Part shown: positions 19,608-29,813 of the stretch, piece after piece
Layout of the letters: every line of letters starts with the position of its first letter
How positions within the stretch are numbered: position 1 is the stretch's first letter
From: Aureibaculum algae
GTDB taxonomy: Bacteria > Bacteroidota > Bacteroidia > Flavobacteriales > Flavobacteriaceae
Direction: 5' to 3'
DNA: 64,000 nucleotides
NCBI RefSeq assembly: GCF_006065315.1
Contig: NZ_CP040749.1
Coordinates: 4,362,001-4,426,000, forward strand
Notes under the pieces: generated by a model
Told to the model about the DNA's origin: nothing
Databases searched by the model: none
What the model saw: the letters and a program-made list of their open reading frames with translations, nothing else
Program-made: the position numbers and the translations under genes

Positions 19608-20702
19608 ATGAATACAAAAATTTCAAAAATACAGACTCGTTTATTTACCGTACCTCTACCCGAGGTAATGTCTGACGCTAAACATGGAGATCACTATCAT
19701 TTTGAATTAGTAACTGTTATAGTAACTTTAGAAGATGGAAGCGAAGGTACGGGATATACATATACTGGAGGTAAAGGTGGTTTTGCTATAAAAGCAATGA
19801 TAGAACATGATTTTACGAGTGTTTTGATTGGAAAAAATGGTACTGATATTGAAGGTATTTACGATTTTTTAGAATGGCATGTACACTATGTCGGTCGTGG
19901 CGGTATTGCCTCTTTTGCTATATCTGCTGTGGACATTGCTTTATGGGATATTCGTTGTAAAAAATTGGGTCAGCCACTTTGGAAAGTTGCCGGTGGAGCT
20001 AATAATACATGTAAAGCCTATTGTGGTGGAATTGATTTAATGTTTCCAATTGAGAAATTATTAAATAACATGAACACTTATTTAGCGAGGGGTTTTAATG
20101 CTGTGAAAATTAAAATTGGGCGTGAAAATTTACAAGAAGATTTAGAGCGAATCAAAGCAGTTAGAGAATATATTGGCCCTGATGTAACTTTTATGGTAGA
20201 TGCCAATTATTCTATGACCGTTGAAAAAGCTATAAGTGCTATTGAAGGATTTAAACAATATGATATTACTTGGTTTGAAGAGCCAATTATTCCAGATAAT
20301 TATAAAGGTTTTGGAGAAATTGCTGATAAAACAGGTTTTCCATTAGCAATGGGTGAAAATTTACATACCATTCATGAATTTGAATATGCGATGGATCAGG
20401 CAAAATTATCTTTTGTTCAGCCCGATGCTTCAAACTGCGGAGGTGTAACAGGTTGGTTAGCTGCTGCAAAATTAGCTGCTAAACACAACATTCCAGCGTG
20501 CTCACATGGAATGCAAGAATTACATGTAAGTTTAGTTTCTTCTCAACCAAATTCAGGTTGGTTAGAAGTACATAGTTTTCCAATTGATGAATATACAACA
20601 AGACCTTTAGTGGTTGAAAATTATAGAGCAGTTGCTCCTGATTATCCAGGTGTTGGTGTGATATTCAATTGGGATAAATTAAGTCCTTACGAAGAAAAGT
20701 AA
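19608..20702 (+). CDS. Enolase-superfamily cycloisomerase, probable 3,6-anhydro-L-galactonate cycloisomerase
   Basis: A mandelate-racemase/muconate-lactonizing type enzyme of 364 residues, cytoplasmic. Active-site residues in order: Lys167 and Lys169 (K-I-K), metal ligands Asp198 (V-D-A-N-Y), Glu224 (W-F-E-E-P) and Glu250 (G-E-N-L), and a His300 in S-H-G-M-Q-E. This K-x-K plus His arrangement suits proton abstraction from a sugar acid. In the characterised anhydro-L-galactose route a member of this superfamily opens 3,6-anhydro-L-galactonate to 2-keto-3-deoxy-L-galactonate. Placement beside the aldehyde dehydrogenase, SDR and zinc dehydrogenase fits this. A sugar-acid dehydratase acting on another aldonate is the main alternative. 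Confidence 0.82.
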   Translation: MNTKISKIQTRLFTVPLPEVMSDAKHGDHYHFELVTVIVTLEDGSEGTGYTYTGGKGGFAIKAMIEHDFTSVLIGKNGTDIEGIYDFLEWHVHYVGRGGIASFAISAVDIALWDIRCKKLGQPLWKVAGGANNTCKAYCGGIDLMFPIEKLLNNMNTYLARGFNAVKIKIGRENLQEDLERIKAVREYIGPDVTFMVDANYSMTVEKAISAIEGFKQYDITWFEEPIIPDNYKGFGEIADKTGFPLAMGENLHTIHEFEYAMDQAKLSFVQPDASNCGGVTGWLAAAKLAAKHNIPACSHGMQELHVSLVSSQPNSGWLEVHSFPIDEYTTRPLVVENYRAVAPDYPGVGVIFNWDKLSPYEEK

Positions 20703-20731
20703 AATAAGAAATTAACCAAATATACAATCTT

Positions 20732-21778
20732 ATGATCATAAATAAAGGGAATTTTGGAGTCTTTAATGACGAGAAAATTGAAATATATACATTAAGAAAC
20801 AACAATGGTATTGAAGTTAAAATTACTAATTATGGTGCTACTATAACTTCGTTAATTGTTCCAAATTCAAAAGGAGAATTAGAAAACATTGCTTGCGGTT
20901 TTGATACATTGGAAGGATATTTTGGAAAAGATTATGTTGAAAATTCGCCCTATTTTGGGAGTACTATTGGCAGGTACTGTTCTCAAATAAAAGATGCAAA
21001 ATTCACCTTAAACGGAAAAGAATTTCAATTAGCAACTAACGCTGGAGATAATAATTTACACGGAGGAGTTGTTGGTTTTGATAAAAGAATTTGGAACGCA
21101 GAAATAGTTTATTGTGAAGGAATTTCTTCATTAAAAATGTCATTATTAAGTAAAGATTTAGAGGAGGGATACCCTGGAAATGTAGAAGTCTCAGTATTTT
21201 TTACATTATCAGAAAACAATGAGTTAAGAATTGATTATAGCGCTATTCCAGATCAAGACACACCAATTGCATTGACCAATCATACCTACTTTAATTTAGA
21301 TGCTTTTTCAGGAACAGTTGAAAATCACATTGCTCAAGTAAACACTTCAAAAAGACAAGCACTAGATGAAACAGGAGCCGGCACTGGTGAAATTTTGAAT
21401 GTAAAAGACAAAGCAGATGATTTGAGTGCAGGAAAAAGAATTGGAGATGTACACCAAGCAATAGGAGATGGTTTTGAACATTTCTATGCTTTTGACAATG
21501 CTAATTTTGACTTACAAGAAGTTGCAAAAATCACATCTCAAGCATCTGGTCGTTCTTTAACAGTATCTTCTACAGAGCCTTGTATGCTATTATATACCGG
21601 GAAGTACACTTCAAATGCTATTAAAAGAGAAAACGGGGAACAATACGGAAAATATAGAGGGTTCTGTTGTGAAACACATCGCTATCAAAATGGACCAAAT
21701 ATTGAAAATTCTCCAAAAACCATTACAAAAGCAGGAGATCAATTTAAAAGTACGACCATCTTTAAATTTGGATGGTAA
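20732..21778 (+). CDS. galM: Aldose 1-epimerase (mutarotase), GalM-like
   Basis: Converts beta- to alpha-D-galactose (or a related aldose) before phosphorylation. The protein has 348 residues and no signal peptide. Typical motifs: N-Y-G-A-T-I-T-S-L near residue 33, N-N-L-H-G-G, the catalytic-histidine motif N-H-T-Y-F-N-L near residue 183, and C-C-E-T-H-R-Y-Q carrying the catalytic glutamate region near residue 310. It differs from the second epimerase at 45234, which is shorter and belongs to another branch. Its place between the cycloisomerase and the RhaT-like permease suggests it serves the monosaccharides released from agar. Confidence 0.88.
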   Translation: MIINKGNFGVFNDEKIEIYTLRNNNGIEVKITNYGATITSLIVPNSKGELENIACGFDTLEGYFGKDYVENSPYFGSTIGRYCSQIKDAKFTLNGKEFQLATNAGDNNLHGGVVGFDKRIWNAEIVYCEGISSLKMSLLSKDLEEGYPGNVEVSVFFTLSENNELRIDYSAIPDQDTPIALTNHTYFNLDAFSGTVENHIAQVNTSKRQALDETGAGTGEILNVKDKADDLSAGKRIGDVHQAIGDGFEHFYAFDNANFDLQEVAKITSQASGRSLTVSSTEPCMLLYTGKYTSNAIKRENGEQYGKYRGFCCETHRYQNGPNIENSPKTITKAGDQFKSTTIFKFGW

Positions 21779-21815
21779 TTATCATTTAAACCAACTTAAA
21801 TAAGCAATATAAATT

Positions 21816-22823
21816 ATGATTGAAGGAATTATTTTAGCAGTTGGCGCGGGGCTTATGCTGGGCTTATATGCATTGCCAGAGAAATACACAAAGGATTTTA
21901 AATTTGAAAATACCTGGGGCTTATTTTTTATGCTCACCATGTTCGTGGTACCCATTATCGCCTCAATTACCTTAGTTAATGATTTTAGCACTGTTTTTGA
22001 CAGCGTTCCAACCGATATTTTAATCAAAATGGCAGGAGCTAGTTTCCTATGGGGAATTGGCGTTATGATGTGGGGTAAAGCCATCAATCACATCGGTCTG
22101 TCCTTGGGATTCTCATTGTTTATCGGAACTGTGATTTTGGTAGGTTCTATTCTACCTTTCCTTGTTGAAGGACTGCCTCCTACAAACATTTTTATCACCA
22201 TTCTTATTGGAATAACCGTAGTTTTAATCGGTGTTCTTTTCAACGGTAAAGCTGGTTTAACTCGCGAAGCCGATGAAGTTAAAAAAGACATAGGAACTAA
22301 AAAGTCGATGGTTACCGGAATTCTAATTGCTGTTGTAGGCGGTTTGTTAGCAACTGGTTTTAGTTATGCCAATGCGGTTGGAAGACCTTATATTCATGAA
22401 GCTTTTCAAGCTGCAGGAAACGCTGAATGGGTTACTGCAGTTGGAGTTATGTTTCCAATTTTTATTAGTGGTGGAATTGTGATGACCGCTTATTTTGCCT
22501 GGCAATTAACAACAAAAAACGCCTGGGGAGATTTTAAAACACCAAACTTTGGAAAAAACTTTTGGCTCATTTTAATCATGGCAGTATTCCATTATGCGGC
22601 ATCCGCAATTTTTGCTTTTGCAGCCTTTAAATTGGGCGAAATAGGAAATACTGTAGGTTATGCGATTTTCAACACCTCTTGCGTAGCAACGGCGATTGTT
22701 AGTGGTATTGTAACTGGTGAATGGCTTAATGCTTCAGCTAAGGCAAAAAAATTCTTATACATTAGTTTAGCCTGTATGATTTTAGGTATAGTTATCATTG
22801 CTATTGGAAATGGAATCTCCTAA
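21816..22823 (+). CDS. RhaT-like sugar/proton symporter
   Basis: An inner-membrane permease of 335 residues with about ten hydrophobic helices, related to the L-rhamnose/proton symporter RhaT (drug/metabolite transporter superfamily). Recognisable are G-A-G-L-M-L-G-L-Y-A-L-P near the N-terminus, F-L-W-G-I-G-V-M-M-W-G-K-A, and the G-L-S-L-G-F-S-L-F-I-G segment. No other L-rhamnose genes are present. Its position inside the anhydro-L-galactose operon suggests it imports 3,6-anhydro-L-galactose or a similar L-hexose. That substrate is an inference; L-fucose or L-rhamnose remain possible. Confidence 0.82.
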   Translation: MIEGIILAVGAGLMLGLYALPEKYTKDFKFENTWGLFFMLTMFVVPIIASITLVNDFSTVFDSVPTDILIKMAGASFLWGIGVMMWGKAINHIGLSLGFSLFIGTVILVGSILPFLVEGLPPTNIFITILIGITVVLIGVLFNGKAGLTREADEVKKDIGTKKSMVTGILIAVVGGLLATGFSYANAVGRPYIHEAFQAAGNAEWVTAVGVMFPIFISGGIVMTAYFAWQLTTKNAWGDFKTPNFGKNFWLILIMAVFHYAASAIFAFAAFKLGEIGNTVGYAIFNTSCVATAIVSGIVTGEWLNASAKAKKFLYISLACMILGIVIIAIGNGIS

Positions 22824-22851
22824 ATATTATTAAAACCAAGACTAAAAAATA

Positions 22852-24054
22852 ATGAACAAAACAATATATTTATTAGCTGTATTTATTGCAAGTACAATGA
22901 TTTCATGCATTAACAAAGAGAAACAATTAGAAAATGAAACAATAAAAAATATGGAAATTTCTGACGAACAAATGGACTTTTTGGGAATCACCAATAAGGA
23001 TAAATTAAGTGCTGCTTCAAAAAGAGCACTTTTATGGGATCAAAACTTAGGTAACGAATGGTTTTTTGAATACAACGTTGAAGATTTAAAAGGTGATTTC
23101 GCCTATGAGGAAGGTGTTGTTCGAAGAGATCCGAGTGCGATGATTAAGGAGAATGGTAAATACTATGTATGGTATAGTCGAAGTACGGGAGAATCTGAAG
23201 GTTTTGGAGGAGATGTGGAAAAAGACAAAGTATTCCCTTGGGACCGTTGTGACATTTGGTATGCCACCTCTGAAGACGGCATCACATGGAAGGAAGAAGG
23301 GTTGGCTGTAGCTCGTGGTGAAAAGGGAGCCTACGATGATCGTTCCGTTTTTACAGTTGAAATCATGGTTCATGAAGGGGTGTATTACTTGTGTTATCAA
23401 ACAGTAAAATCCCCTTACACGGTTCGTGTTAAAAATCAGGTTGGTTTGGCCTGGTCGAATTCTCCGGATGGACCCTGGACTAAAAGTACCGAGCCTATTT
23501 TAAGTCCTGCTGACAATGGAATTTGGAAAGGTGAGGAACAAAACAGGTTTTTAGTAGAGAAAAAAGGAGATTTTGATAGTCATAAAGTACATGATCCTTG
23601 TATTATTCCTTTTAAGGGGAAATTCTACCTGTATTATAAAGGAGAGCAAATGGGTGAACAAATCACCTTTGGAGGTCGTCAAATCAGACATGGCGTGGCC
23701 ATTGCAGATAACCCAAAAGGGCCCTATATAAAGTCTCCATACAATCCCATTAGCAATAGTGGTCACGAAATTTGTGTTTGGCCTTATGGCGGAGGTATCG
23801 CTTCCTTGATCACAACGGATGGACCTGAAAAAAATACGGTTCAATGGGCACCTGACGGAATTAATTTTGAAATTATGGGCGTTGTAAAAGGTGCTCCTCA
23901 TGCCATAGGATTAAACAGAGCAGCTGATAATGAAAAAAATCCTACAGAAGTTTTAAGATGGGGCTTAACGCACGAATATAAAAGTTGGGATTATCAATAT
24001 ATCAGAGGATTTAAAACTTGGAACGTTAAAAACCACAAGGCCAAAGGCGAATAA
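22852..24054 (+). CDS. GH117-family enzyme, lipoprotein (paralogue of 37705)
   Basis: A lipoprotein (S-C-I-N at residue 18-21) with a five-bladed propeller. Catalytic-type residues: Asp93 in R-R-D-P-S-A-M, Asp248 in V-H-D-P-C-I and His305 in S-G-H-E-I, nearly the spacing of characterised alpha-1,3-(3,6-anhydro)-L-galactosidases. W-Y-A-T-S-E-D-G, W-S-N-S-P-D-G-P-W and G-G-R-Q-I-R-H-G are strongly conserved between this protein and the one at 37705, to which it is by far closest in the window. It ends the plus-strand catabolic run, 29 bases after the permease. Two such lipoproteins plus the GH117 at 6124 suggest splitting of substrate range, for example plain against sulfated or methylated oligosaccharides. 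Confidence 0.85.
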   Translation: MNKTIYLLAVFIASTMISCINKEKQLENETIKNMEISDEQMDFLGITNKDKLSAASKRALLWDQNLGNEWFFEYNVEDLKGDFAYEEGVVRRDPSAMIKENGKYYVWYSRSTGESEGFGGDVEKDKVFPWDRCDIWYATSEDGITWKEEGLAVARGEKGAYDDRSVFTVEIMVHEGVYYLCYQTVKSPYTVRVKNQVGLAWSNSPDGPWTKSTEPILSPADNGIWKGEEQNRFLVEKKGDFDSHKVHDPCIIPFKGKFYLYYKGEQMGEQITFGGRQIRHGVAIADNPKGPYIKSPYNPISNSGHEICVWPYGGGIASLITTDGPEKNTVQWAPDGINFEIMGVVKGAPHAIGLNRAADNEKNPTEVLRWGLTHEYKSWDYQYIRGFKTWNVKNHKAKGE

Positions 24055-24163
24055 ACGAAGCTATCTGATATAAAGTTTCATCATAAAAACACTTTAACCG
24101 CCATATCCAAAAATTGTGTTTTTTGTTTTATCTCGACTTTAGCTATTTATAATAAAATATACG

Positions 24164-26353
24164 ATGATGTTCAAGTACCTCACAACTGTTTTTATGCTAA
24201 TAATCATAGGATCCTATTCCTATGCCCAAGAAGTTGATTTTTCTTTTAAAGACCCTTCTCTATCCATAGATCAAAGAGTGGAACTATTGGTTGCTCAAAT
24301 GACATTGGAAGAGAAAGTCAGCCAATTGGTGAATGCTGCTGTTGCCATCCCCAGATTAGAAATTCCTGATTATGATTGGTGGAATGAAGCCTTGCATGGT
24401 ATTGCCCGTAACGGAAAAGCTACTATTTATCCTCAAGGAATTGGTTTAGGAGCAACTTTTGATCCGGAATTAGCTGAAAGAGTTGCATCTGCCATATCAA
24501 CTGAAGCCAGAGCCAAATATATCGTTTCGCAAAAAATGGGTAACCACAGTAAATATGCCGGTTTAACATTTTGGACCCCTAATATAAATATCTTTAGAGA
24601 TCCTCGCTGGGGTCGCGGACAAGAAACCTATGGTGAAGATCCGTATTTAATGTCTGAAATGGGCGTTGCTTTTGTGAAGGGACTTCAAGGCAACGATCCC
24701 AACTATTTAAAAACAGCGGCTTGTGCCAAGCATTATGCCGTTCACTCCGGGCCTGAAAATATACGGCACAGTTTTAACGCTGCTCCAACAAAACAAGATT
24801 TATACGAAACCTATTTACCCGCTTTTGAAGCCTTAGTAACAGAAGGAAAAGTTGAGGGTGTCATGGCAGCATATAATGCTGTTTATGGAGAACCCGCAGC
24901 AGCGAATTCATTTCTTTTACAGGAAATTTTACGTGTGCAATGGGGTTTTGATGGTTATATTACTTCTGATTGCGGTGCTGTTGGTGGAATTTCAAACAAA
25001 CAAAAATATGTGAACACACCTGTTGAAGCTGCAGCTGTTGCTTTAAAAGCCGGTACAAATTTAAACTGCGGAGGAACCTATAGTTTGTTAACACAAGCAG
25101 TTGAACACGGGCTGATAACAGAAGAATTAATCAATAAGAGAACCAAACAACTGTTTAAAACACGTTTTAGATTAGGAATCATTGGTGAGTCAAAAGACAA
25201 TCCCTATTTGGATATTAGTTCAGATAAAATTCATTGTGAGGAGCACGTTCAATTGGCGCGTGAAGTTGCTCAAAAGTCTATCGTATTACTGAAAAACAAC
25301 AATGCCGTATTACCGCTTTCAAAAGATATAAAAATCCCTTATGTAACAGGCCCTTTTGCAAATTCAGCGGATATGTTGATGGGAAGTTATTATGGCGTAA
25401 GTTCTAATTTGGTAACCATACTTGAGGGAATCACTGATGCTGTATCTTTAGGAACTTCATTAAACTACCGTAGTGGTGCCTTGCCATTTCAAAAGAATCT
25501 AAACCCAAAAAACTGGGCACCTCACGTTGCTGCTGAGTCAGATGTAACTATTTGCGTTGTTGGGCTAACGGTAGACCGGGAAGGTGAAGAAGTAGATGCC
25601 ATCGCATCTGCTGATGAAGGTGATAAAATAGATTTAAAATTACCTGAAAATCAAATTAACTATGTCAAAGAGCTCATTGAATATAAAAAAGGGCCACTCA
25701 TTCTTGTTGTTGCCAGTGGTAGTCCAGTTTCATTAGAAGGAATAGAGGAATATTGTGATGCTATTTTACAAATATGGTATCCTGGGGAGCAAGGTGGAAA
25801 TGCCGTAGCTGATGTATTATTTGGTGATATTTCTCCTTCAGGTCATTTGCCTATTACTTTCCCGAAAAATATTGAACAACTTCCTCCTTATGATTCCTAT
25901 GCTATGCAAGGAAGAACGTATAAATATATGACCGAAGAACCCATGTTTCCTTTTGGATTTGGACTCACCTATTCACAAACAATATTTAGTGATCTTCAAC
26001 TTAAAGCTGACAAATTAAAAAAGAATCAAAATTTAGAACTTAGTGTGACTGTTTCTAACACAGGAAATTATGATATTGATGAAGTGGTTCAGTTATATAT
26101 TAGTCCGGAAGATACTTCTGGTAACTTACCCATAACAAGTTTAAAAGGTTTCAAACGAATAAGTCTTAAAAAAGGTGCATCGAAAAAGGTTTCCTTTCTA
26201 GTGGCTTCAGATCAATTAAAAGTTGTGAATTTGGAAGGAGAAAAAGAATGGAGGAAAGGATCTTATAAGGTGATCGTTGGAAATTCTTCGCCAAGTTCTT
26301 TAAGCCAAAAATTAGGTGCAGCCATTCCTCTAGAAGTAAATATTCGACTTTAA
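24164..26353 (+). CDS. GH3 beta-glycosidase (xylosidase/glucosidase type)
   Basis: A periplasmic exo-glycosidase of 729 residues with a signal peptide (ending S-Y-A-Q). It has the GH3 TIM barrel with nucleophile Asp269 in I-T-S-D-C-G, the K-H-Y-A-V-H motif, the second alpha/beta sandwich and a C-terminal fibronectin-III-like domain. The block D-P-R-W-G-R-G-Q-E-T-Y-G-E-D-P-Y is typical of the xylosidase-like branch. Which beta-linked sugar is removed is unclear; xylose, glucose or galactose caps on algal polysaccharides are all possible. The GH3 gene downstream starts two bases after its stop, so the two are co-transcribed. The block from here to the TRAP genes looks G+C richer than its surroundings by eye. 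Confidence 0.9.
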   Translation: MMFKYLTTVFMLIIIGSYSYAQEVDFSFKDPSLSIDQRVELLVAQMTLEEKVSQLVNAAVAIPRLEIPDYDWWNEALHGIARNGKATIYPQGIGLGATFDPELAERVASAISTEARAKYIVSQKMGNHSKYAGLTFWTPNINIFRDPRWGRGQETYGEDPYLMSEMGVAFVKGLQGNDPNYLKTAACAKHYAVHSGPENIRHSFNAAPTKQDLYETYLPAFEALVTEGKVEGVMAAYNAVYGEPAAANSFLLQEILRVQWGFDGYITSDCGAVGGISNKQKYVNTPVEAAAVALKAGTNLNCGGTYSLLTQAVEHGLITEELINKRTKQLFKTRFRLGIIGESKDNPYLDISSDKIHCEEHVQLAREVAQKSIVLLKNNNAVLPLSKDIKIPYVTGPFANSADMLMGSYYGVSSNLVTILEGITDAVSLGTSLNYRSGALPFQKNLNPKNWAPHVAAESDVTICVVGLTVDREGEEVDAIASADEGDKIDLKLPENQINYVKELIEYKKGPLILVVASGSPVSLEGIEEYCDAILQIWYPGEQGGNAVADVLFGDISPSGHLPITFPKNIEQLPPYDSYAMQGRTYKYMTEEPMFPFGFGLTYSQTIFSDLQLKADKLKKNQNLELSVTVSNTGNYDIDEVVQLYISPEDTSGNLPITSLKGFKRISLKKGASKKVSFLVASDQLKVVNLEGEKEWRKGSYKVIVGNSSPSSLSQKLGAAIPLEVNIRL

Positions 26354-26354
26354 T

Positions 26355-28748
26355 ATGAAAATATATTACCCGTTTAAAACTATTATGGAAAACAAAATTT
26401 TACATTTCCTGCTTATTCAAGTGTTCTTTATATTTTCACTGCAAGCCCAAAAAAATCAGCTCGTAAGTCCTTATGCCACGGCAGAAATTGAGGCCAAGGC
26501 CGATTCGATCCTGTCTGCGATGGGTATGGATGATAAAATAGCTCAAATTCTTGGTATCAGACCTGTTGCCTTGATGGAGGATGGAAAATTTTCACTCCAA
26601 AAAACAAGAGAAGCCATACCTCACGGCATAGGTCATATATCTCAATTTTCTTCAGGATTAACTATGTCGCCCAACGATCTCAGAGATTTCGTGAGAGCTG
26701 TTCAAAACTATTTGTTAACTGAGACAAAAACTAAAATCCCTGCCATTTTTCATGAAGAAGCCATCACAGGTTTTGCAACACAAGGCGCAACAACGTTTCC
26801 CCAGCAAATAGGCATCGGTTGTTCCTGGAATCCCAAATTAGTAAAAAACAATGCGGCATCAACGGCTCGAAACATGCGCGCTGCAGGTGCAACGTTTGCC
26901 TTATCCCCAATGTTGGACCTAAGCCGTACAGCGCATTGGAATCGAATAGAAGAAAGTTATGGAGAAGACGCATACTTAACCTCAGCCATGGGCTTGGCTT
27001 TTGTAAACGGCTTGCAAGGTGACGATTTCAAAACGGGCATTGCGGCAACAACCAAGCATTTTGCGGGCTACGGAACTGGAAACAACAATAAGAAAGAGCT
27101 CTATGAAGAATATATAATGCCTCATGAAGTTGTCATAAAACGCGGAGGTGTCAAAAGTGTGATGCCCTCCTATGGTAAATACAAGGCTTTGGCTGTAGCA
27201 GCAAATCCTATCATGATCGATCAAATACTCCGGAAGGAAGTGGGTTTTAATGGTTTGGTGGTTAGTGATTATGGCGCGATAAACTTAATCTATACCGGAC
27301 ATAAACAAGCAAAATCTACCATGGAGGCAGGTGCAATGGCATTAAATGCTGGGATTGATATTGAATTAGATAAGGGCATTGCATATCCCTTACTGCCAGA
27401 GGCTTTGGAAAATGGTTATATCACGCAAGAATTATTGGATACTTCTGTGAGAAGATCCCTAATTATGAAAATAAAGCTAGGGCTCCTGGACAAAGATCCT
27501 CAAATCGGAAAAGATGGGGACTTGAATTTTGATCCACCTGAAAATAGAAAACTGGCCTATAAAGCAGCATGTCAATCTATTGTTTTGTTGAAAAACAATG
27601 AGGTCTTACCTTTAAAAAAAGATGTCAAAAAAATTGCCTTGCTCGGTCCCAATGCGGCAACTGTACATTGTTTATTAGGTGATTACACCTATCAATCTAT
27701 GATATCCTTTTGGCACGGCAAAGAATTTGACCCAAACGATCCTAAGCTGGTGACCTTAAAAGAGGGGCTTGAAAATAAACTGGGTAAAGCTGTTGCTATT
27801 GAACATGAACGCGGCTGTGACTGGAGCGCTCCATTAGAATCAGTGGTATCCACTGATGGATTGGGCGACGACCGGCTAAGCCGGGTTAAAATGATTGCAA
27901 TTAAGGGTTTGCCACAACCAGATTTGGACAATGCTTTGAAGATCGCATCAGAAAGTGATGTCATCATTGCTGCGGTTGGCGAAAATATATATTTATGCGG
28001 GGAGGGCCGTGAAAGAAAGGGTATAAAATTACCGGGAGAACAAGAAGCTTTCGTAGAAAAACTTATCGCCACCGGGAAACCTGTCATTCTGGTTATTTTT
28101 GGAGGAAGACAGCAAATCGTCAGCAAATTTGAAGATCAATGCGCAGCAATTGTTCAGGCCTGGTTCCCGGGAGAGGAAGGCGGAAATGCTTTAGCTGATA
28201 TTTTGGTTGGAAATGTTAATCCATCAGCCAAATTATGTGTTACATATCCTAAAACTGAGGCAGAAGAAGAGATCAACTATAAGAATGGATACCAGGATCA
28301 ACATCTACCCCAATATCCTTTCGGTTTCGGCTTATCCTATACCAGTTATGCATACAGCCATTTAAAAATAGATAAAAAAGTTAATTTGTCTGATGATAGA
28401 ATTAAAGTTTCGTTTTCCGTAAAGAATATAGGGAAAATGGATGGTGCCGAAATAGCACAACTATACGTTTCCCCGAAGAACAAAAATTCAACCATGAAAC
28501 CCATTCAACTTAAAGGTTTTGAAAGGATAGTCTTAAAATCTGGGGAAGAAAAGAGAATTGTCATGTACTTTTCTCCTGAACAATTGGTTCAGTATAAAAA
28601 TGATCAATGGATTGTTGAAGGTGGTCATTACGAATTTAAAATTGGAGCCTCCAGCACTGATATTCGTTTAACGGAATTAATCGAAATTAAGGGAGAAAAT
28701 AAAATTTTACCAGATGGTCGAACTATTTTCTTTACTTTAAATGAATAA
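26355..28748 (+). CDS. GH3 beta-glycosidase, second copy
   Basis: A 797-residue GH3 enzyme from a different branch than its neighbour. A signal peptide (I-F-S-L-Q-A-Q) is better placed if translation starts at the second methionine, 26385. Nucleophile Asp305 lies in V-V-S-D-Y-G; K-H-F-A-G-Y-G, the alpha/beta sandwich with C-L-L-G-D-Y and a C-terminal fibronectin-III-like domain complete the family layout. G-E-E-G-G-N-A-L-A-D-I-L matches the sandwich domain of other GH3 enzymes. It is translationally close to the first GH3 and 60 bases ahead of the TRAP substrate-binding gene, suggesting that both GH3 enzymes feed the sugar acid or monosaccharide carried by that transporter. Confidence 0.9.
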   Translation: MKIYYPFKTIMENKILHFLLIQVFFIFSLQAQKNQLVSPYATAEIEAKADSILSAMGMDDKIAQILGIRPVALMEDGKFSLQKTREAIPHGIGHISQFSSGLTMSPNDLRDFVRAVQNYLLTETKTKIPAIFHEEAITGFATQGATTFPQQIGIGCSWNPKLVKNNAASTARNMRAAGATFALSPMLDLSRTAHWNRIEESYGEDAYLTSAMGLAFVNGLQGDDFKTGIAATTKHFAGYGTGNNNKKELYEEYIMPHEVVIKRGGVKSVMPSYGKYKALAVAANPIMIDQILRKEVGFNGLVVSDYGAINLIYTGHKQAKSTMEAGAMALNAGIDIELDKGIAYPLLPEALENGYITQELLDTSVRRSLIMKIKLGLLDKDPQIGKDGDLNFDPPENRKLAYKAACQSIVLLKNNEVLPLKKDVKKIALLGPNAATVHCLLGDYTYQSMISFWHGKEFDPNDPKLVTLKEGLENKLGKAVAIEHERGCDWSAPLESVVSTDGLGDDRLSRVKMIAIKGLPQPDLDNALKIASESDVIIAAVGENIYLCGEGRERKGIKLPGEQEAFVEKLIATGKPVILVIFGGRQQIVSKFEDQCAAIVQAWFPGEEGGNALADILVGNVNPSAKLCVTYPKTEAEEEINYKNGYQDQHLPQYPFGFGLSYTSYAYSHLKIDKKVNLSDDRIKVSFSVKNIGKMDGAEIAQLYVSPKNKNSTMKPIQLKGFERIVLKSGEEKRIVMYFSPEQLVQYKNDQWIVEGGHYEFKIGASSTDIRLTELIEIKGENKILPDGRTIFFTLNE

Positions 28749-28808
28749 TCATAGGCTCTGAAAAAAATTTATGCATACCAATCATATAAAGTATATTAGC
28801 CAATAACT

Positions 28809-29813
28809 ATGAATTCAGGCTTTTTAAAATATAGTCTTTTACTTGTCTCGATTCTTTTTTTTGTCGGATGCACCACAAAAAAAGAAGAAGCGTTTACGCT
28901 GAGAGCCAGCTTATGGGCCAACGAGAATCACACCTGGTTTGCGGCATTTCAGCATTTCAAAACGATCGTTGATGAAAGAAGTGAGGGGCGGCTGAAAATT
29001 GAAGTTTACCCTTCAGAACAATTGGCAAAAGAAATTGAGTCCATTCGACTTATTCAGGCAGATGTTATCGACATGACTGTCACAGCTTCGCTACTGAGTA
29101 ATTGGATTGAAATTGCTAATTTTTGTGAAATGCCATTTCTTTTAAAGGATTCCATTGAAAAGGATCTGCTTCTTAACGGGCCCATCGGTAAAAGGGTTGA
29201 AAAAGAAATGCTTGAGAAAGTAGGCCTGCGACCTTTGGCTGTTTTCGAAAGAGGTCCTAGACAGCTTACATCAAACCGACCCATCAAGCACCCTGATGAC
29301 CTAAAGGGTTTAATTATAAGAGTTCCAAATGTTCCAACGTTTATCACGGCTTGGAGTGCCTTAGGTGCCAAGCCAACTCCTATGGCATTTTCAGAAGTCT
29401 TTACTGGCTTACAACAGGGAACAGTAGAAGCCCAGGAAAATCCTTTTGCGCTAATTCTCAGTTCTGGTTATTATGAGGTCCAGAAATATGTAAACATGAC
29501 CAATCATGTAATGAGTTGGAGTTATCCCGTGATAGGCGAAAAACAATACCAAAGACTTCCGGATGATCTCAAAATCATCTTAAAGGAAGCTGCGCTTGAA
29601 ATGGCCCGATATGAACATAAACTATACCTTAGTAACGAAAAAGATGTAAAAACACAATTATTGGATAGAGGTATGGAATTTATTACAGTTGATAATGAGG
29701 CTTTTAAAGCTAGATGTGAACAAGTAATTTTCAATAGCTTATCTCCTGAAATGCAAGTTATTTATAATGATTTCCAGGCTGAGTTGGCACAGGTTAATTT
29801 AAAGGATAATTAA
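28809..29813 (+). CDS. TRAP transporter substrate-binding lipoprotein (DctP-like)
   Basis: A periplasmic substrate-binding protein of the TRAP type, 334 residues, with a lipobox F-F-V-G-C at residues 17-21. The family features are the R-x-P conserved in I-I-R-V-P-N-V (binding arginine for the ligand carboxylate), the A-L-G-A-K-P-T-P-M-A-F-S-E-V-F-T segment and G-L-Q-Q-G-T-V-E-A-Q-E-N-P. These are very close to uronate- and sugar-acid-binding DctP proteins. The stop codon TAA is directly followed by the DctQ start codon at 29814. The ligand is probably a uronic or aldonic acid; this is family knowledge plus context. Confidence 0.92.
   Translation: MNSGFLKYSLLLVSILFFVGCTTKKEEAFTLRASLWANENHTWFAAFQHFKTIVDERSEGRLKIEVYPSEQLAKEIESIRLIQADVIDMTVTASLLSNWIEIANFCEMPFLLKDSIEKDLLLNGPIGKRVEKEMLEKVGLRPLAVFERGPRQLTSNRPIKHPDDLKGLIIRVPNVPTFITAWSALGAKPTPMAFSEVFTGLQQGTVEAQENPFALILSSGYYEVQKYVNMTNHVMSWSYPVIGEKQYQRLPDDLKIILKEAALEMARYEHKLYLSNEKDVKTQLLDRGMEFITVDNEAFKARCEQVIFNSLSPEMQVIYNDFQAELAQVNLKDN

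Noticed and set aside
27692..28126. 144-codon frame antisense to the second GH3
   Set aside because: Shadow of a real gene in a conserved region; low-complexity serine/proline text and no start context.
24164..28748. The GH3/TRAP block as a xylan locus
   Set aside because: No GH10, GH11, xylose isomerase or xylulokinase is present; the GH3 branch alone does not define xylan.
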